In this document: positions 1 to 12,600 of the stretch, piece after piece | Position numbering within the stretch: the first letter of the stretch is position 1 | Layout: each line of letters starts with the position of its first letter | Assembly: GCA_018389105.1 (NCBI GenBank) | Contig: JACATO010001013.1 | Location: 124,001 to 188,000, forward strand | Source of the DNA: Nautilus pompilius | Taxonomy: Eukaryota; Mollusca; Cephalopoda; Nautilida; Nautilidae | DNA length: 64,000 bases | Reading direction: 5' to 3' | The notes under the pieces: generated by a model | Told to the model about the DNA's origin: nothing | Databases searched by the model: none | What the model saw: only the letters and a program-made list of their open reading frames with translations | Made by a program: the position numbers and the translations under genes

Positions 1-692
1 CACACTTAGTTCACTGCACTCGTTCGAAATAGGCGGACCCAGCAGCCTCAAATTATAATGAAGGTACCTCGGGATCGAAGGCAGGATCCAAGGGTACCAG
101 AACCTGGCCTCGAAGACCAACGAAGTCCACCTCTCAAGGTTCTGGTTTACTACAGCTAATAGAACGTGAAGAAATCTATCATCAGCATCAGTTCGATGAT
201 TGCGTGTTTAAACGAATAACATTTCTGCTTTTCAAATTGATACAAAACTTTTTTTTAAATAAAAGCCATTTTATTCGGTACAGCGCCGGGTGGGTACCCC
301 AGCTAGTTTATTTAATATAGTCGTGAGAGAAAGAATGGGATGCAAGACACCAGACTCATGATCTGAAGTCTCCCTCACCTGACAGTTGCTTGTAGAAAAT
401 TATTTTCTAGACGGCAACTCTGACCCGAATATCGTCGCATCCCCCGTTCTCCCTCCCCATCTCATGATGTTACGTCGGATGATTAAATGACGGAGAATTA
501 GCAAGTGAATCAACCGTATAAAGATGCTCTACTGTAGTCTATGTTTTTATTTACCCCGATGTTTTCGATGATAGCCGCCCCCCCCCCTTTTCACTCGTTT
601 GGCGAGGTCCTTTTATTGTGAGATTGTCAAGCCCGATTTTCTCGCTCTTGATTTAAGGACAAATGTAAAACAGATAATCTTGTATCTACGGT

Positions 693-696
<4 letters not shown>

Positions 697-726
<30 letters not shown>
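697..726. repeat. (CA)n microsatellite
   Basis: Uninterrupted AC dinucleotide run of 15 units. The histidine-threonine stretch in the overlapping open frame is produced by this repeat and is not a gene. Confidence 0.95.
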
Positions 727-727
<1 letters not shown>

Positions 728-3014
728 ACATATCACGTGAGCAAACTCTCAAGCGAGAGAATTTACGCGGAGTTTCGGATAATGTCAAAATAAGATGCGG
801 GACTTACCGCGAAGATACCTGGAACCGTTCCGAGAGGTATTTATCGATTTGGCAGCCTTTTCAGTACGGTTTTGAGCGAATTTGTGTTTGTTTTTTTTGT
901 TTTTTTTTGCGTCGTTCAGCTTTACATGTGCCATGCCAAAGTTTTGCTTGCATCATGTGCAGAAAAGCATGGTTATCGCCCCTTGAATGACATCACCATG
1001 AATGCAAATTCCTTTGTCCGCTTCGTCCAGCCTACATCCGTATTTAGATATGTCGCTTTTGCGGCCCAGACGACGAGACAGCTTGTTCCCGCTTCGCCAT
1101 CTGGGTTTCCGGCGGTTGACTAAATTTCGCGAGCCGTCAGTAGGCACTTGACCACGATCTCTACTTCCATCCCAGCACCCATCCGGAAATTTTCGCTCAC
1201 CGATCTTGAAAGTGGTGGAATTCGCCGCATTCGCTGCGAAACGGTTATTGTTTTCGCGGTAAAAGTGTGGCGAAGTGGTGCTGTTTGATTTTTTTTAGGA
1301 TAAACACTTTCCGAAAACGGGAGGTCCACGAAATATTCTGAAAACCGCGAGACTGCGGCTCGGAACGGGAGAGCATTTAGGGCGAAGCATTATCAGAAGT
1401 GTGAAGACGTCAGCACGCTGGAATCATGAGGTTTCCAAAACCTATAGCCCAGTAAGTTTAAAGAGTGCACTGCAAATTTGGAAATTGCGTTTATAGAAAG
1501 TATCTGCAACCATTAAGACGACAAATTAGCTTTCTAGAAAGGGCAGCTATAAATTGTTTTTTTTTTGGTTTTTTTGGCACAAAGGCGTGTCAGGACCCTG
1601 TTATCTAAAGTAAAGTTGTCTATCCCGATACAGGTGTTGCTCAAATAAGAATTTAAAGAAACACTCTTAATTCACAGATTTTATTTACTCCACAATTAAA
1701 ACATTTTCCCCGTCGTGTAATAACTTACCTATATTGTGTTAGGTTCGAGGATATTTCAAATTTCAATAACTTTTAACTTTCCATCTTGCATGCCTTTCAA
1801 ACATGCGTAGAGAGATGTCATATCTCTCTTGTCCACAAGCAAGCTATTTTGTGCCGTGGTTGTACATCGCGTCACATGGCATGTGACCATGCGTCATAGT
1901 TGTGCAAAACCGCGCTGTGCGGTGTTTGTATAAGCTCTGACGTCACCACCTTTTTCCTCTCTCCCCCCAAAAAAAAAGTGAAACGGGAAATGAAAGATTC
2001 GGTTTGACGGTTTCCGGAGTGGAGATTTGAGAAAATTTGATGGTTGATTTCTCGTGTGATTTGAGAATTTGCGATTAGTAATTTATTTATTTATTTTTTT
2101 CGGAGAGATTTTGTTTCGATTTAAACAGCATAAGTCGTCTGAACGGCCACCGGAGTAGAGTTTCCGAGCCCCATCGGGCGCTGCCGGCTGTCATGGCGAC
2201 GGAAATGTAAACATTAAAAAAAACAAAAACAAACTGTTTAATCTTTTGTAATACAAAACAACCAATTGAACTTGGTTTTTTTTTTTTTTAAAGTCTGGAG
2301 CGAGAACCATACAAAGTCTATCTAGTTCGTGCAGGTCTTCCGTAGCGACGACTATCAAAAAAGTTCGTATCTGCACGCCAAGCGTGTGTTGTCGGCAGGG
2401 GGCACAAGCAGCTATCGGCGGTGAGCCGACGCCACCAGCCTGTGCCCGGTCGGCCGTTACTGGCTATAAAATCTGTTCACCTGACTTCCATTTAATCTCA
2501 TGAATATGCATCCTTTTCTGTCTGGGGGCGGTGCGACAACAATCGTCTGGAAATTATTTTTCGATTGCCGAACCCACGGTCGATTATATGGTTATACTTT
2601 AAGGAGCCGTTCTCACGCTACGCAGGACTCATACGTTTGGTCACGTGAGCCACGCCTCCACCGGAGAGGCTTTGAAAAGAAATGGTATTTCCTGGCGAAG
2701 ATACACAAATACTTTTAGGCAATTAGTCTTTGGTTTGATATTGTTTTTTGTTTTATTATTGTTATTGTTGTTGTTGTTGTTGATATGACCCCGTCAGCAT
2801 ATTTCTATAACGTGTATCTGATTACTGGGCGATGTGCACCTGAGTATTTTGGATAAGGTCGGAACAGTGGGGTTTGGTGTCAACATAATCGCAGGAATTA
2901 AAAAGGGAACCGCTTTCCCGGTACGAATTCCTCAGAGTTGTGCGTGCTACATTTGCTGCATTGTTGTTGTTTTTTTGTTTTTTTCCGACGAAGAAACGTG
3001 TCTTCTTCAATAAA

Positions 3015-3100
3015 CGGGAGGGGGAGTCGTCCGCTGTGAATTCAAACCCACGAAGAAGTTACTCGTAGCTTCACCACACCTGCCTGCATATGAGGTGTCA
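3015..3100 (-). repeat. tRNA-derived SINE-like fragment
   Basis: On the minus strand there is a B-box-like GGGTTTGAATTC, and about 35 bases before it GTGTGGTGAAGC followed by a stem-like stretch, as in the tRNA-Lys-related heads of many invertebrate SINEs. No intact tRNA cloverleaf or tail was confirmed, so this is a weak call. Confidence 0.35.
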
Positions 3101-4206
3101 GTCAGGGGGGGGAGCCCAGTTATGGCCCGCTGCAAGCTCCATCCAACCAACTTGTTTCTCGGTGGCCAGCGCGGTTCGTTCGTCCATTAGTTCGTCAACT
3201 CGGTTTACTGTGTACTATTTTCCCCCTAAGATCGCGGAAACTCTAAAAATGGACTTCGGTATCTGACTCGAACGACACCAGCAGACTTATTATTAGCCTT
3301 TCTGAAGTTTGGCCAGTTGGTTCTAGTTCCCGCAATCTACGCATCAGCGCGCGCGCAGAAGTGCCCGGCTGGAGAGACTTGTACCCGCCCAAGAGCGAGA
3401 AGACAGCAGATTTCCAGCATTCTATGGCTTATCTCTGCGTTGCGCGTTGTAAGTCAACGAGATTGATTAATAAAGCGGGGGAGGGAAGAAGGCTGAAAAT
3501 AAGGGCACGGATTAAAAATAAAAGTTTTCAGATACCACCCCCCCCATCAGTAGGTATCTTCGTTTCCTAGATGATCTCGGTCGACACGATCGCTTCCCGA
3601 AGCTGTTTGGTTCTCCTGTTTGTGTTGTTGTTGTTGTTTTTTTTAGCCTAAAGTCGTCGTTATTCTGGAACTGACCAGTTCCGTAGAGACCCTCGATTCC
3701 CCGCCGCTGATGGCAATCGGTTTTTCCAAATAACACTTTTGCAACAACAACACACAACCCGTCGCTTGAAACAAGGCGAATGTCTTTTCGCGGTGTACGA
3801 CCCACTAACTGCGAGCCGGATCGACATTCGCAAAAGGGCCCGATTGGTGCCGTTGCCATGACTACTCAGAATGAAAACTCGTTCGGTCAGGCTGGCTGGC
3901 CGGCCTACGTGGCTGTAAGGCTTTATCTCTAAATAACGTTAATCTACCTCCTTTGCCGTCTCTTTGTGCCGGGGTCTGGGGTGGGGGGGGGGGTGAAGTT
4001 TCGTTAATAGGACAATTTAATCCGTGGAAAACCGCGCTAACTGACTGTCAGTAATTCGGCGGAGTCGGTCGTCATCGCCATCTCACTGAATTACATCATC
4101 TTTGATTGCGGCTTGCGGAAGAATTTGAATAATTTGGACTCCAAGTTCCGACTGAACATAGAAATATGTCAGTCTTTTTTTAAAGTGTTTATAAATATTC
4201 CAATCA

Positions 4207-4208
<2 letters not shown>

Positions 4209-4241
<33 letters not shown>

Positions 4242-4255
4242 TATTATTATTTATT
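4209..4255. repeat. (TTA)n microsatellite
   Basis: Near-perfect ATT/TTA trinucleotide run with one interruption. Confidence 0.9.
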
Positions 4256-4651
4256 AAAATGGCTCCACGTTAACCAGCAAGTTTTTTTTTAAAAATTAAT
4301 TCATGCTCGCAGACACCAAGTACTAGCGGGGCCGGGAATGTTTGTACATGTAGAGGGAAAACACGGACTAAGAGTCAACACGGGGCTTAATGCGTTTGAC
4401 GTCACGATATTTTAGGACCGTCATCGCTTAACAGCGAAAGAAATTAAACGGTGTACCGTGCATTAAATTCGTTCCGGTTTGTCGCTCTCCTGGGCCGGAG
4501 GTGAGACTGGTTTGGCTCCGAGCTTTGATTGAGCAGCCGACCAAATGTCTGGTTGTGCGTAAATATTGAATTATCGCCGAGCTGTCGGAGCATGGCCAGA
4601 GATTAAAGCGATTTCGATAGGATTACGAACAACCCGATCGCACGTCGTCCC

Positions 4652-4666
4652 GGGGGGGGGGGGGGG
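4652..4666. repeat. G15 homopolymer
   Basis: Fifteen consecutive G preceded by CC, at the edge of a CpG-rich stretch. It could form a quadruplex and is also a place where assemblies often err. Shorter G runs lie near 3985. Confidence 0.9.
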
Positions 4667-4739
4667 TGTGGAATGGTCGTTGAAAGAAAGGTTTTTTTTT
4701 ATTTTAAAAAAATATATATAAATTATTGTTTGTATCTAC

Positions 4740-5300
4740 AGCTTTAATTACCGGCGGGGGTGGGAACAGGGTTTTATGGCGGAAGTGGATTTTCTCCGGC
4801 CCTCGCCCTCTCCTCCTCAGCCGCCGGTCCCGGATACGGAATCGACGCCATTACATAATACCGTTTCTCGATCATCTAGAATTCCGGCCGGCCGCCCGAC
4901 AGCCGGGATGCCCGGTGCGGGCCGAGACATCCGTCCAAGGAAGTATTTAACCCCGTGCGAGATACTTTTAAAAATGAACAGACCCGTCGCGCGATATACC
5001 GGGCGGACCGGAAGAACTGTGCCAATCGATTTCTGCGCTGCCTGGCGCATATTCCAGCGGCGGGCGCGGGCGCCCTCGCATAACCCTCTCCACTGGTTCC
5101 AGCTACCGCCGGACACCGAGCGCCATGACAGGAGGATGAGTGAGTCGGTGGGCGGGAGAAGAAGCATTGGACGGAGCACGTGACGAGCCGGTAGTGTAGC
5201 TTCTAAGGTCTGGCGCTTCCGGCGCGTTAGCCGCGCAAGTGTCTCCTCCCCACCAGCGAGAACCGGATGAGCGCTCTCCGGGTGAAAGCTGTTGCGCCGT
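4740..5300. promoter_or_regulatory. CpG-rich block, possible promoter or unmethylated island
   Basis: CG dinucleotides are dense compared with the AT-rich surroundings, and GGCCGGCC-like and GCGCG-like words are common. Three overlapping frames of 87-135 codons run through it on both strands; that pattern is expected of GC-rich DNA with few stops, and none resembles a known protein. Whether transcription starts here cannot be read from sequence alone. Confidence 0.35.
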
Positions 5301-8300
5301 ATTCGGGAGCGCTGATCCGGAAAATGAAAAAAAAAAAAAAAAAAACAACAACAAAAAACCTAGCAAAGAAACGAAGGCACTAGCTTATTTCTCTCTCTTT
5401 CTTAAAAGATGTTTTTAGGAGGATGAGGAGGAGGAGGAGATGATGGCTGGAATTCTTACGTTTAGATAGTCCCCGCGCGGTCCAGCATATCTATCTATAG
5501 TTTACGACTCCCTGTCTACCGCACGCGGCCGTGGCTACTTCCGTTGATGCTGATTAGAAAAGAAGCCGAATACAGACAGACGTGGGGTTTGGTTGGCTCC
5601 TGTAATCTTCAAAACGAAAGTAAAACCGCATACTTCACTCCAAGAAAACACTGGCCTCGTAATCGTTGTAAATTAATTATTAATAAACCTAAAATGTCGG
5701 TGCTGTTCTGAACGAGTATTGGTATGCTCGTCTTGGCCATTAGATTTCTAATTAACCCAGATCTAGGGCACGAATATCGGCTTTACAGTTTTGTTATTAG
5801 ATTTAGAAAAAAAAAGAAAAAAGAGGCCTGGCCTTGTTGCTGGCGCCCTCTATTTGTCTCTGTTCTACAACTGACTGCGATGGAGAAGTCTAATTGCGTG
5901 TAGATTGAGTTTGAAATTGAAGTGTTTGGTTCTGTAGCGCAGGAGAACGGTATTCCTAGTGGCAGTGTCTGACGTGTAGACTTATAATTGTGTTAGCAGC
6001 TGACTATTGTATTTTCAGACTTGATTTTCTGTTAAACCAAACACTTAACAAAAATATGCTATTTTCTCTCTCCTTCCCCCCGCAAAATTAGAGTGACTGA
6101 AATCTTGTAGCAGTAAACTATATTTACTTCCTTTGGTTGCTTTTAATTTATATCCGATTACGCGCGTTAGACTTCTAATTTCAGGTGTGAACACTTTTCA
6201 GTGAAACTCTCTTTAGAGTCCCATCGTTTTTTTCGCAAGTCGGCAAAATGAATTCTCCCGTTGCTGTAGTGGGTTCGTTCGAACGATTTCTGTCAAACCA
6301 GAAAAGGGAGAAACCCTATGAGCAGCGTACATACAGTCGATAGACCGTCTGGGGAAATAGAGCAATACATCAACATTCGACAAATCATAACTAGCAATAT
6401 CGTTGTTGCTTTTTTTTTAAAAATTACATGCGAACACCATTATCCAGTAAGTTGGTTAGGTTAGTTTTTGTACAGAAAACTTACCAGAAGAAAAATGAAC
6501 ACCCTTGAAGCATCAGTACATGTTATTGTGGTACATATGTACACCTAAGCGTCATGCAAATTAGCAGAAAATATTAAATTATTATCCAGTGGTTTTTCAA
6601 CGTGCCTCGTGAAAAGATAGAGCACGTTGTGACACCGGTGTGTGAGTGGTTTGGGCCTCACCTGGCGATGAGGGGCTTCTTTGGTTCCTTTTGAAATGAA
6701 ACCATTAATGGCCGCCCCGGCCGATGGTTAGCTGATCTTTCGTTCGCTGGACCAAAACCAACAATGGCGTTACTCGCTGTCTCATTTGCGAGAGCGGCTG
6801 CGCGCGACACGCCATCGTGTAAATGGCGGCGTAAACCGTGCAAAACGTCTTTAACGTTCTACTGCCTCCATTATCTCATAACGAGTAATGGTTTACATCT
6901 CGAGCTCACGGCTTTGTGGGTAACATGGGTCGAGCCATTATCGTCATGGTAGCTTATTCCTGAGCGCATGGCCTTGTGGATGGTTGAGCCATTATGCAGG
7001 ATCGATTACCGCGCAACTCCGGTCTGAGGTCGCTACTTGTTGCTCTCGTGACTGTATGCTGCCTCCAGCGGAACGGACTCTTTTAGCCAATCGCAGCAAA
7101 AGTGCAACTATATTAAGTCGAAAGACAAAGGGAGATCGGCTAGAATGAGGACGCCAGTCTCCATACGTCTGAGGCATGCAAAACTACCGATCTTGAGCCC
7201 CCCCCCCGTGAAAGCATAAACAACGAAACGCAATGGAGTCGAAACTGGGAACAAATGAGTCATGAAAATAAAGTGGCAGCAGAAATGATCTGACTTCTTC
7301 CAGCTAAAATTCATTATCTTTCATCATCTGTCGAGAGATACAGCAGCCTCCGTAGGGTCGGACCGAAAGAAAAAAAAAACCATTCGGTGTCGAAGTTCAT
7401 ACGTCTCTCACTTTAAACCGGGTAAGATTCCGTAAGACTTTTGTCTTTTAAAAATTCTGAAAAATTCAATTATGTAAAGAAACAGTGGGCGTAAGTCGTT
7501 TCTACTTCACTTTCAATGACTAACTGTCACAAAGAACCGAGAAAAAGAAGAAAGAAAAACGTTTTTGCATAGAGTTTGCATGGCATCTACTATGCCATAT
7601 TTAGTTAGGCACTTGAGTCGAAATGAACACGCACCTTTTCCCAGTGGAAGCTTTTATAAATTCTGAAATTGGGCTTAAAACGAAACATCAACCGGGTCCG
7701 CTCTAGTTATCACTTTTAGCCAGTTATCTATTAATAATATGGATGTCAGGAAATGTGCATGCGAATAAATAGTTGTAAATATTCGGTTGAATGGGGTCTA
7801 AAACAGTTCAAATTAATTCCGTAATTTCTTCTCGTTTTTTTTTGATTCACCTGTTACTGTGAGACTTACTCCATCGCCTGTGACTAGAGTCTGACCGGAA
7901 CTGGGCATGTAAGTTTAAATTTGGTAACCGTTCTTTTAATAGAACAATTACCAAGCTAATTGAAGAAATCTTCAATTTCTCATTTTCATAATCGGAGCAA
8001 AACCAGTTATTTGATTTTGTTATAACCAATCCTTTCAGAAAGCGTTTTTTCCTCCCCAATCCCAATAGTTATTTTTTTCTTGCATATCCGCATAAAATCT
8101 TACCTTTCCCGCTTCTGTGTAATTTATTGAAAATTAATGTAATTTCTGAAACAAAGCAACAGCGCATAGAAACCGGAAACAGTTGTCCAGTATTCGGCGA
8201 GTGCTGCAGTTCTCTCGCCTCCTTCCTTACAAAACCCGTCTCCAGTTGGTCCGTTTTGTTGTTGTTGTTGTTGTTTTTCACTTCTGACCAGGAGGATTTT

Positions 8301-8430
8301 AGTAGATTCCCTTGTCTGGGCAGCCGAATCGGTCGATGTACATTTGGAACTTTTGTTCCTGATGCTACATCCTGCCCTACGCTGACAATTGCCATAATTA
8401 TCAAGGGATACAACCGCAACAACTAGCGCA

Positions 8431-8485
8431 GGACGTCACGTGAAGAAAAAATGGAAAGGCGTTAGTCGTGTGGGACGTCACGTGA
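8431..8485. promoter_or_regulatory. Pair of composite CRE/E-box sites
   Basis: The 13-mer GGACGTCACGTGA occurs at 8431-8443 and again at 8473-8485. Each copy overlaps a CRE half (GACGTCA) with a CACGTG E-box; the second copy extends to GTCACGTGAC, the consensus bound by TFEB/MITF-type bHLH-zipper factors. Binding is inferred from the motif only. Confidence 0.4.
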
Positions 8486-9030
8486 CAAATAAATGCGAGT
8501 TACCTGCACCGCTAGCCGAAGCTAAACGAATGATATATATGTATAACTTAATTATTTTAGATAACATCTCTTTGAAAAGGGTAGTTATACGTTAGATGTC
8601 TGTTGTTTTTTTTTTGTTTTTAAAGAGTTTCTCTTACATTTTTTCATATATAAAGAAAGCAAATTCACAAAGAGTTTTGCCGAACTAGGTCTGTACACAT
8701 ACAAGTACATTGATGGCCACGCTGATGCAAAGAATACTCTCTGTGCTGTGAGATAACATAAATAATAAGAAAACAATAACAAATCGCTTCTCTTCGGCTT
8801 GTAGAGCATTGATTCCATTTCATTATTAAGCTTTTTAAAATTGCGATTAAGATTTCGGAAAATTCCATCAGGTGAAGAATATGATTTAAAAAAAAAACAA
8901 ACCAACGGGGTCAAGGTTAATAGTACATAGTAGTAATTCTTTCATTTTATTAGAGTTGATTGATTAAAGTAAACTTTATATGCGCGCTAATTACAGTTAA
9001 TAATAAAAAATAAACACACAACTGAAACCT

Positions 9031-9051
9031 TGTGTGTGTGTGTGTGTGTGT
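9031..9051. repeat. (TG)n microsatellite
   Basis: About ten uninterrupted TG units. Confidence 0.9.
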
Positions 9052-10178
9052 TTCAAAGGCAACTTTATTTGATTCAAGCCTCTTACTTTTATAAGATTTT
9101 TTCTGTGCCTCGTCGTTAACCATAACTAAGGAACATCTGGTGGGTGGACAAGAATTTTGAACTGGTTGAGTTTAGCACTCCTATCAACGATTTCGATCAA
9201 ATAAAACGTCAGTTTAAACCAGTTTTGCAGTTCTACCAACTGCAAAATGCCAAGTAAAATCCGGGTAAATAATTCACGATGGGACGCGTGACTCTCGGGC
9301 GAGCTCCAATCGGCGGAACAATAGGACCATTGTTCAGACATGTAATTCTGTTTCCTTAGTGATATGGTCTCAGACTCGCCCAATTATGGCTGTTATCTCA
9401 TCGTTTCTTGTTCAAACGGGCGATCCACGCGAAGTTACTGCGATGGTATTTGCGAAACCCGACAGTAGTTCGCTCTTTCTTCTGGGACCATAGTTATCGC
9501 GCGAGCCAGATCGATACCTGCCTCTGGAGAATCTAAAAGCCTTTTCGTGTTTTTGCGTGCTCTCCGAAGATTTCACCACCGTGCCCCGTCTTCCTCGCAC
9601 ACGCCCGCCGCGCAAGAGTTAAGGGCTGGCCACAGCCTGGTTGGTTGTTGTTCTGTGTTTCGTTCCACCTCTGTCTGGATTCAGCCAGTCAACTGTTGTG
9701 TACTGACGTAGAAGAAGAAAAGAATTAAAGTCAAAAGGAAATTTCTTTTAAAAAGGACAACAACAGCATACATTGCGTTCGGTTCTATTGCACAGATTTC
9801 CGTGAGTCTTGTTTGTGACGGTCATCTTAACATTTGGAAGTAGTCTCCCCTTCTCTCTTCCCGCGTGAGCACGATACTACTTTTAATTTCTATGCTTTTT
9901 TTCCCCCTTGCTGCTAATCAGTCTCTAACTTTCTGTTTTCTTCTTTCCCAATATCACGATAGTCAAATCATGGCATTTGAAACAGTATTCATGATAATTT
10001 CCCTAACACAGACCAACATTAACTTACACCTACTGGCTAACTCGCTACTCGAGCTGCTACGAAGCTGATTTATCACCCCCTGTCTTTCGCTCTTTAGCTA
10101 AAATTATTTCTTCTTTTAAATATGTTTCTAACAGCCGTAGATAAATGTTCAAGTCTTTGCCAATTTAGGAAATGAACA

Positions 10179-10182
<4 letters not shown>

Positions 10183-10215
<33 letters not shown>
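10183..10215. repeat. (TG)n microsatellite
   Basis: About sixteen uninterrupted TG units. Confidence 0.92.
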
Positions 10216-10216
<1 letters not shown>

Positions 10217-10332
10217 GAAATAATTTAAAATTTCAAGATTCAACGGAGAGAGAGTTTTCTGATTCATATATTCACATTTATGTAACATAAACAACGGATA
10301 TCAGATCCTAAGGAGGGGGGGGAGGAGAGAGA

Positions 10333-10356
10333 GTGTGTGTGTGTGTGTGTGTGTGT
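10333..10356. repeat. (GT)n microsatellite
   Basis: Twelve GT units that directly follow a short G/GA-rich tract. Confidence 0.9.
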
Positions 10357-11447
10357 ACAGATCAAACAATAGACGAGCGATATGAGGTGTAACACGAATT
10401 ACATAACATGCCCACAACCGTTCAGCGTTCACATTAGGAAATCTCATCTATTATTTTTAAAGTATTTTCAAGAATTCTGCGGAAGGAAATCCTTTCTAAA
10501 CAACAGAAAATTATACTTGCCTTTAAGACATTCCTTTTTTTTCTTCCTTGCAATTATTTGTTTACGCTTAGAGTTACATCATGTAACTTATTACAACATG
10601 ATTCCGTACTTTTAATTTCTTTTTAAATGTAGACAAGAACTTTGTAGAACAAGGCGCTGGCGTGTAGGATTAGGTTATCTTCTCAAGAAACCTCACAGTA
10701 AGCCTACTCAATCAAACGGAAAGAAAAAAAAAAGAGTTTTTAATTGACGTGTGAATACTGTACTGTAAGTCTCACTAAACATTTTCATGACATTTATTAA
10801 TCCAAGATGTTCTTTACTCAGAATTAAGTGAAACCCAAATTATATATATTTTACTTTGATTTCTCAGAATCAAACGAAAGCCGGATTATGTTGTCATTCT
10901 TTATTTTTACTTTTCAAACTCAATTATAAGCCAAATGATCGTGGTTTATCTTTAGTTTCCATGATCAGATGGAAAGGAAATTATAGTGTCTCTTAATTTT
11001 TAGTTCCCGCCTTCGTGAGGCTCCATGATACTTTGTTGTTGTTGTTGTTGTTGTTCTTGCCATATTCCAAATCGACTAATCGTCATATTTCGACGTGAGT
11101 ATTTTAGCCTTTGGACGACAAAATATAGTGCCCAGCGTTAATATAAAAAATACTCATCGGGTAGTTTGATATGGAAAGTGAGGACTTCTGTTAGCTCCAG
11201 TGTTTCTCAATTTTGTTACAAATGACATTCTAAACATTGTCCTTTTAAAATTAAGTCCTTTTTTTTTTAAAAAGCAGCAAACCGAACTGCACAGAGATTT
11301 GTATCGATTTTTTTGTTTGTTTTATGCTGCTGTGTAATAATCGATATTTAGTAATTTAAAATTTAATTTCAATTTTTAAAAAAAGGTTTTGGAAGTGATC
11401 CGCAAAATTAACAGCAGTTGTCAATTTTGGTTCTGAACATGTATTTT

Positions 11448-11450
<3 letters not shown>

Positions 11451-11507
<57 letters not shown>

Positions 11508-12048
11508 GAGAGAGAGAGATGACGTCATTACAGAGAAAGACTTACGTCGGTACAGAGAGACGGGGAGAGATGACGTCATTACAGAGAAAATTTACGTCAG
11601 CACAGAGAGATGGAGAGAGAAATGACGTCATTACAGAGAAAGATTACCTCAGTACAGAGAGATGGAGAGAGAGATGAGGTCATTACAGAGGAAGATTACG
11701 TCAGTACAGAGAGATGGGCAGAGAGAGATGATGTCATTACAGAGGAAGATTACGTCAGTACAGAGAGATGGGCAGAGAGAGATGATGTCATTACAGAGGA
11801 AGATTACATCAGTACAGAGAGATGGGGAGAGAGAGATGACGTCATTACAGAGGAAGATTACGTCAGTACAGAGAAATGGTGAGAGAGATGACGTCATTAC
11901 AGAGAAAATTTACGTCAGTACAGAGAGATGGGGAGAGAGAGATGACGTCATTACAGAGGAAGATTACGTCAGTACAGAGAAATGGTGAGAAAGATGACGT
12001 CATTACAGAGAAAATTTACGTCAGTACAGAGAGATGGAGAGAGAGAGT
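11451..12048 (+). repeat. CRE-octamer tandem array 1 (about 53-bp unit, ten units)
   Basis: It opens with a 70-bp GA tract and continues as ten units. Each unit carries TGACGTCATTACAGAG, then a second half-site TTACGTCAGTACAGAG, then GAGATGG and a short GA tract. First-site starts are 11520, 11571, 11623, 11675, 11729, 11783, 11837, 11889, 11943 and 11995, so spacing is 51-54 bp. Seven first sites are the intact palindrome TGACGTCA; units 4-6 carry single-base variants (TGAGGTCA once, TGATGTCA twice). Frames of 67-108 codons with internal repeats cross the array on both strands; they are repeat artefacts. Confidence 0.9.
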
Positions 12049-12600
12049 CTTTATTTACTGTACAGCTTTAAAAGCTTAAAAAGGAAAATCTTGTTGGCTA
12101 GTTATGTTTTACCTAAAACTGAAGAGTTTTCCTTACGTTATTAAAGCGACACAGGAACGGTCGTCATACACGTTCCAGTTACTATGACGAACTTCATAGT
12201 GGCTCTCGAAATTATGGAATAAGCTGACAAGAGAAAAACAGACAAACTTAGGAGCTACGTTTGTCGTCGTTCCGGGGCCTATTTGACTTGCAGGGACCCC
12301 ACTCGACGAGCCGGTGTTCGCCGGTTATCACTAAAGATCAGGCGGGCAATCAACACGAAAATGTGTTTTTCCAAAAAAAAAAAAAAGAACTGTCAAAAAA
12401 ACCACCGCTAAAAGTTTAAACTTTGCCGTAGATAAGACGCACAGCGAGATCCTCGATTCCACCATTTTTATTGACCGAAGCCGTTGCCGCCGCGGTAAGA
12501 GGAAAGACAGGAAATATGACCCCCCCTCCCCGCACGTGAAGGGGTTAGCTTTGTTTAGCTTTGCCCTAGTTATTGATGCCAGTGAGTATTGCAGGCTGTT
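12049..12600. other. Non-coding spacer
   Basis: No recognisable gene. Contains an A-rich homopolymer near 12.37 kb and grades into the CpG-rich block that follows. Confidence 0.5.

Larger units (their letters stand above)
1..4650. other. Non-coding stretch, no gene recognised
   Basis: No frame here resembles a known protein; the open frames are short, overlap on both strands and start in low-complexity sequence. Contents are homopolymer T/A runs, one CA microsatellite, one TTA microsatellite, a SINE-like piece near 3.05 kb, and single CRE octamers TGACGTCA near 1937 and 4399. Base composition rises toward CpG-rich after about 4.4 kb. Confidence 0.6.
5301..11450. other. Non-coding stretch, no gene recognised
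   Basis: Short opposed frames only. Contains a pair of composite CRE/E-box words at 8.43-8.49 kb, three GT microsatellites, a GTT trinucleotide run near 11.04 kb, and a short duplicated segment around 6.91 and 6.97 kb that shares a GAGCCATTAT core. Confidence 0.55.

Noticed and set aside
4776-5366. Overlapping frames of 87-135 codons in the CpG-rich block
   Set aside because: Open on both strands with no recognisable domain; GC-rich DNA has few stop codons.
11451-12048. CRISPR-like array
   Set aside because: Repeat and spacer are not distinct, the filler is GA microsatellite, and the DNA is animal nuclear sequence.
11610-12079. Internally repeated 67-108 codon frames on both strands
   Set aside because: They follow the DNA repeat unit of array 1; the protein repeats are a consequence of the DNA, and opposite-strand frames are equally open.
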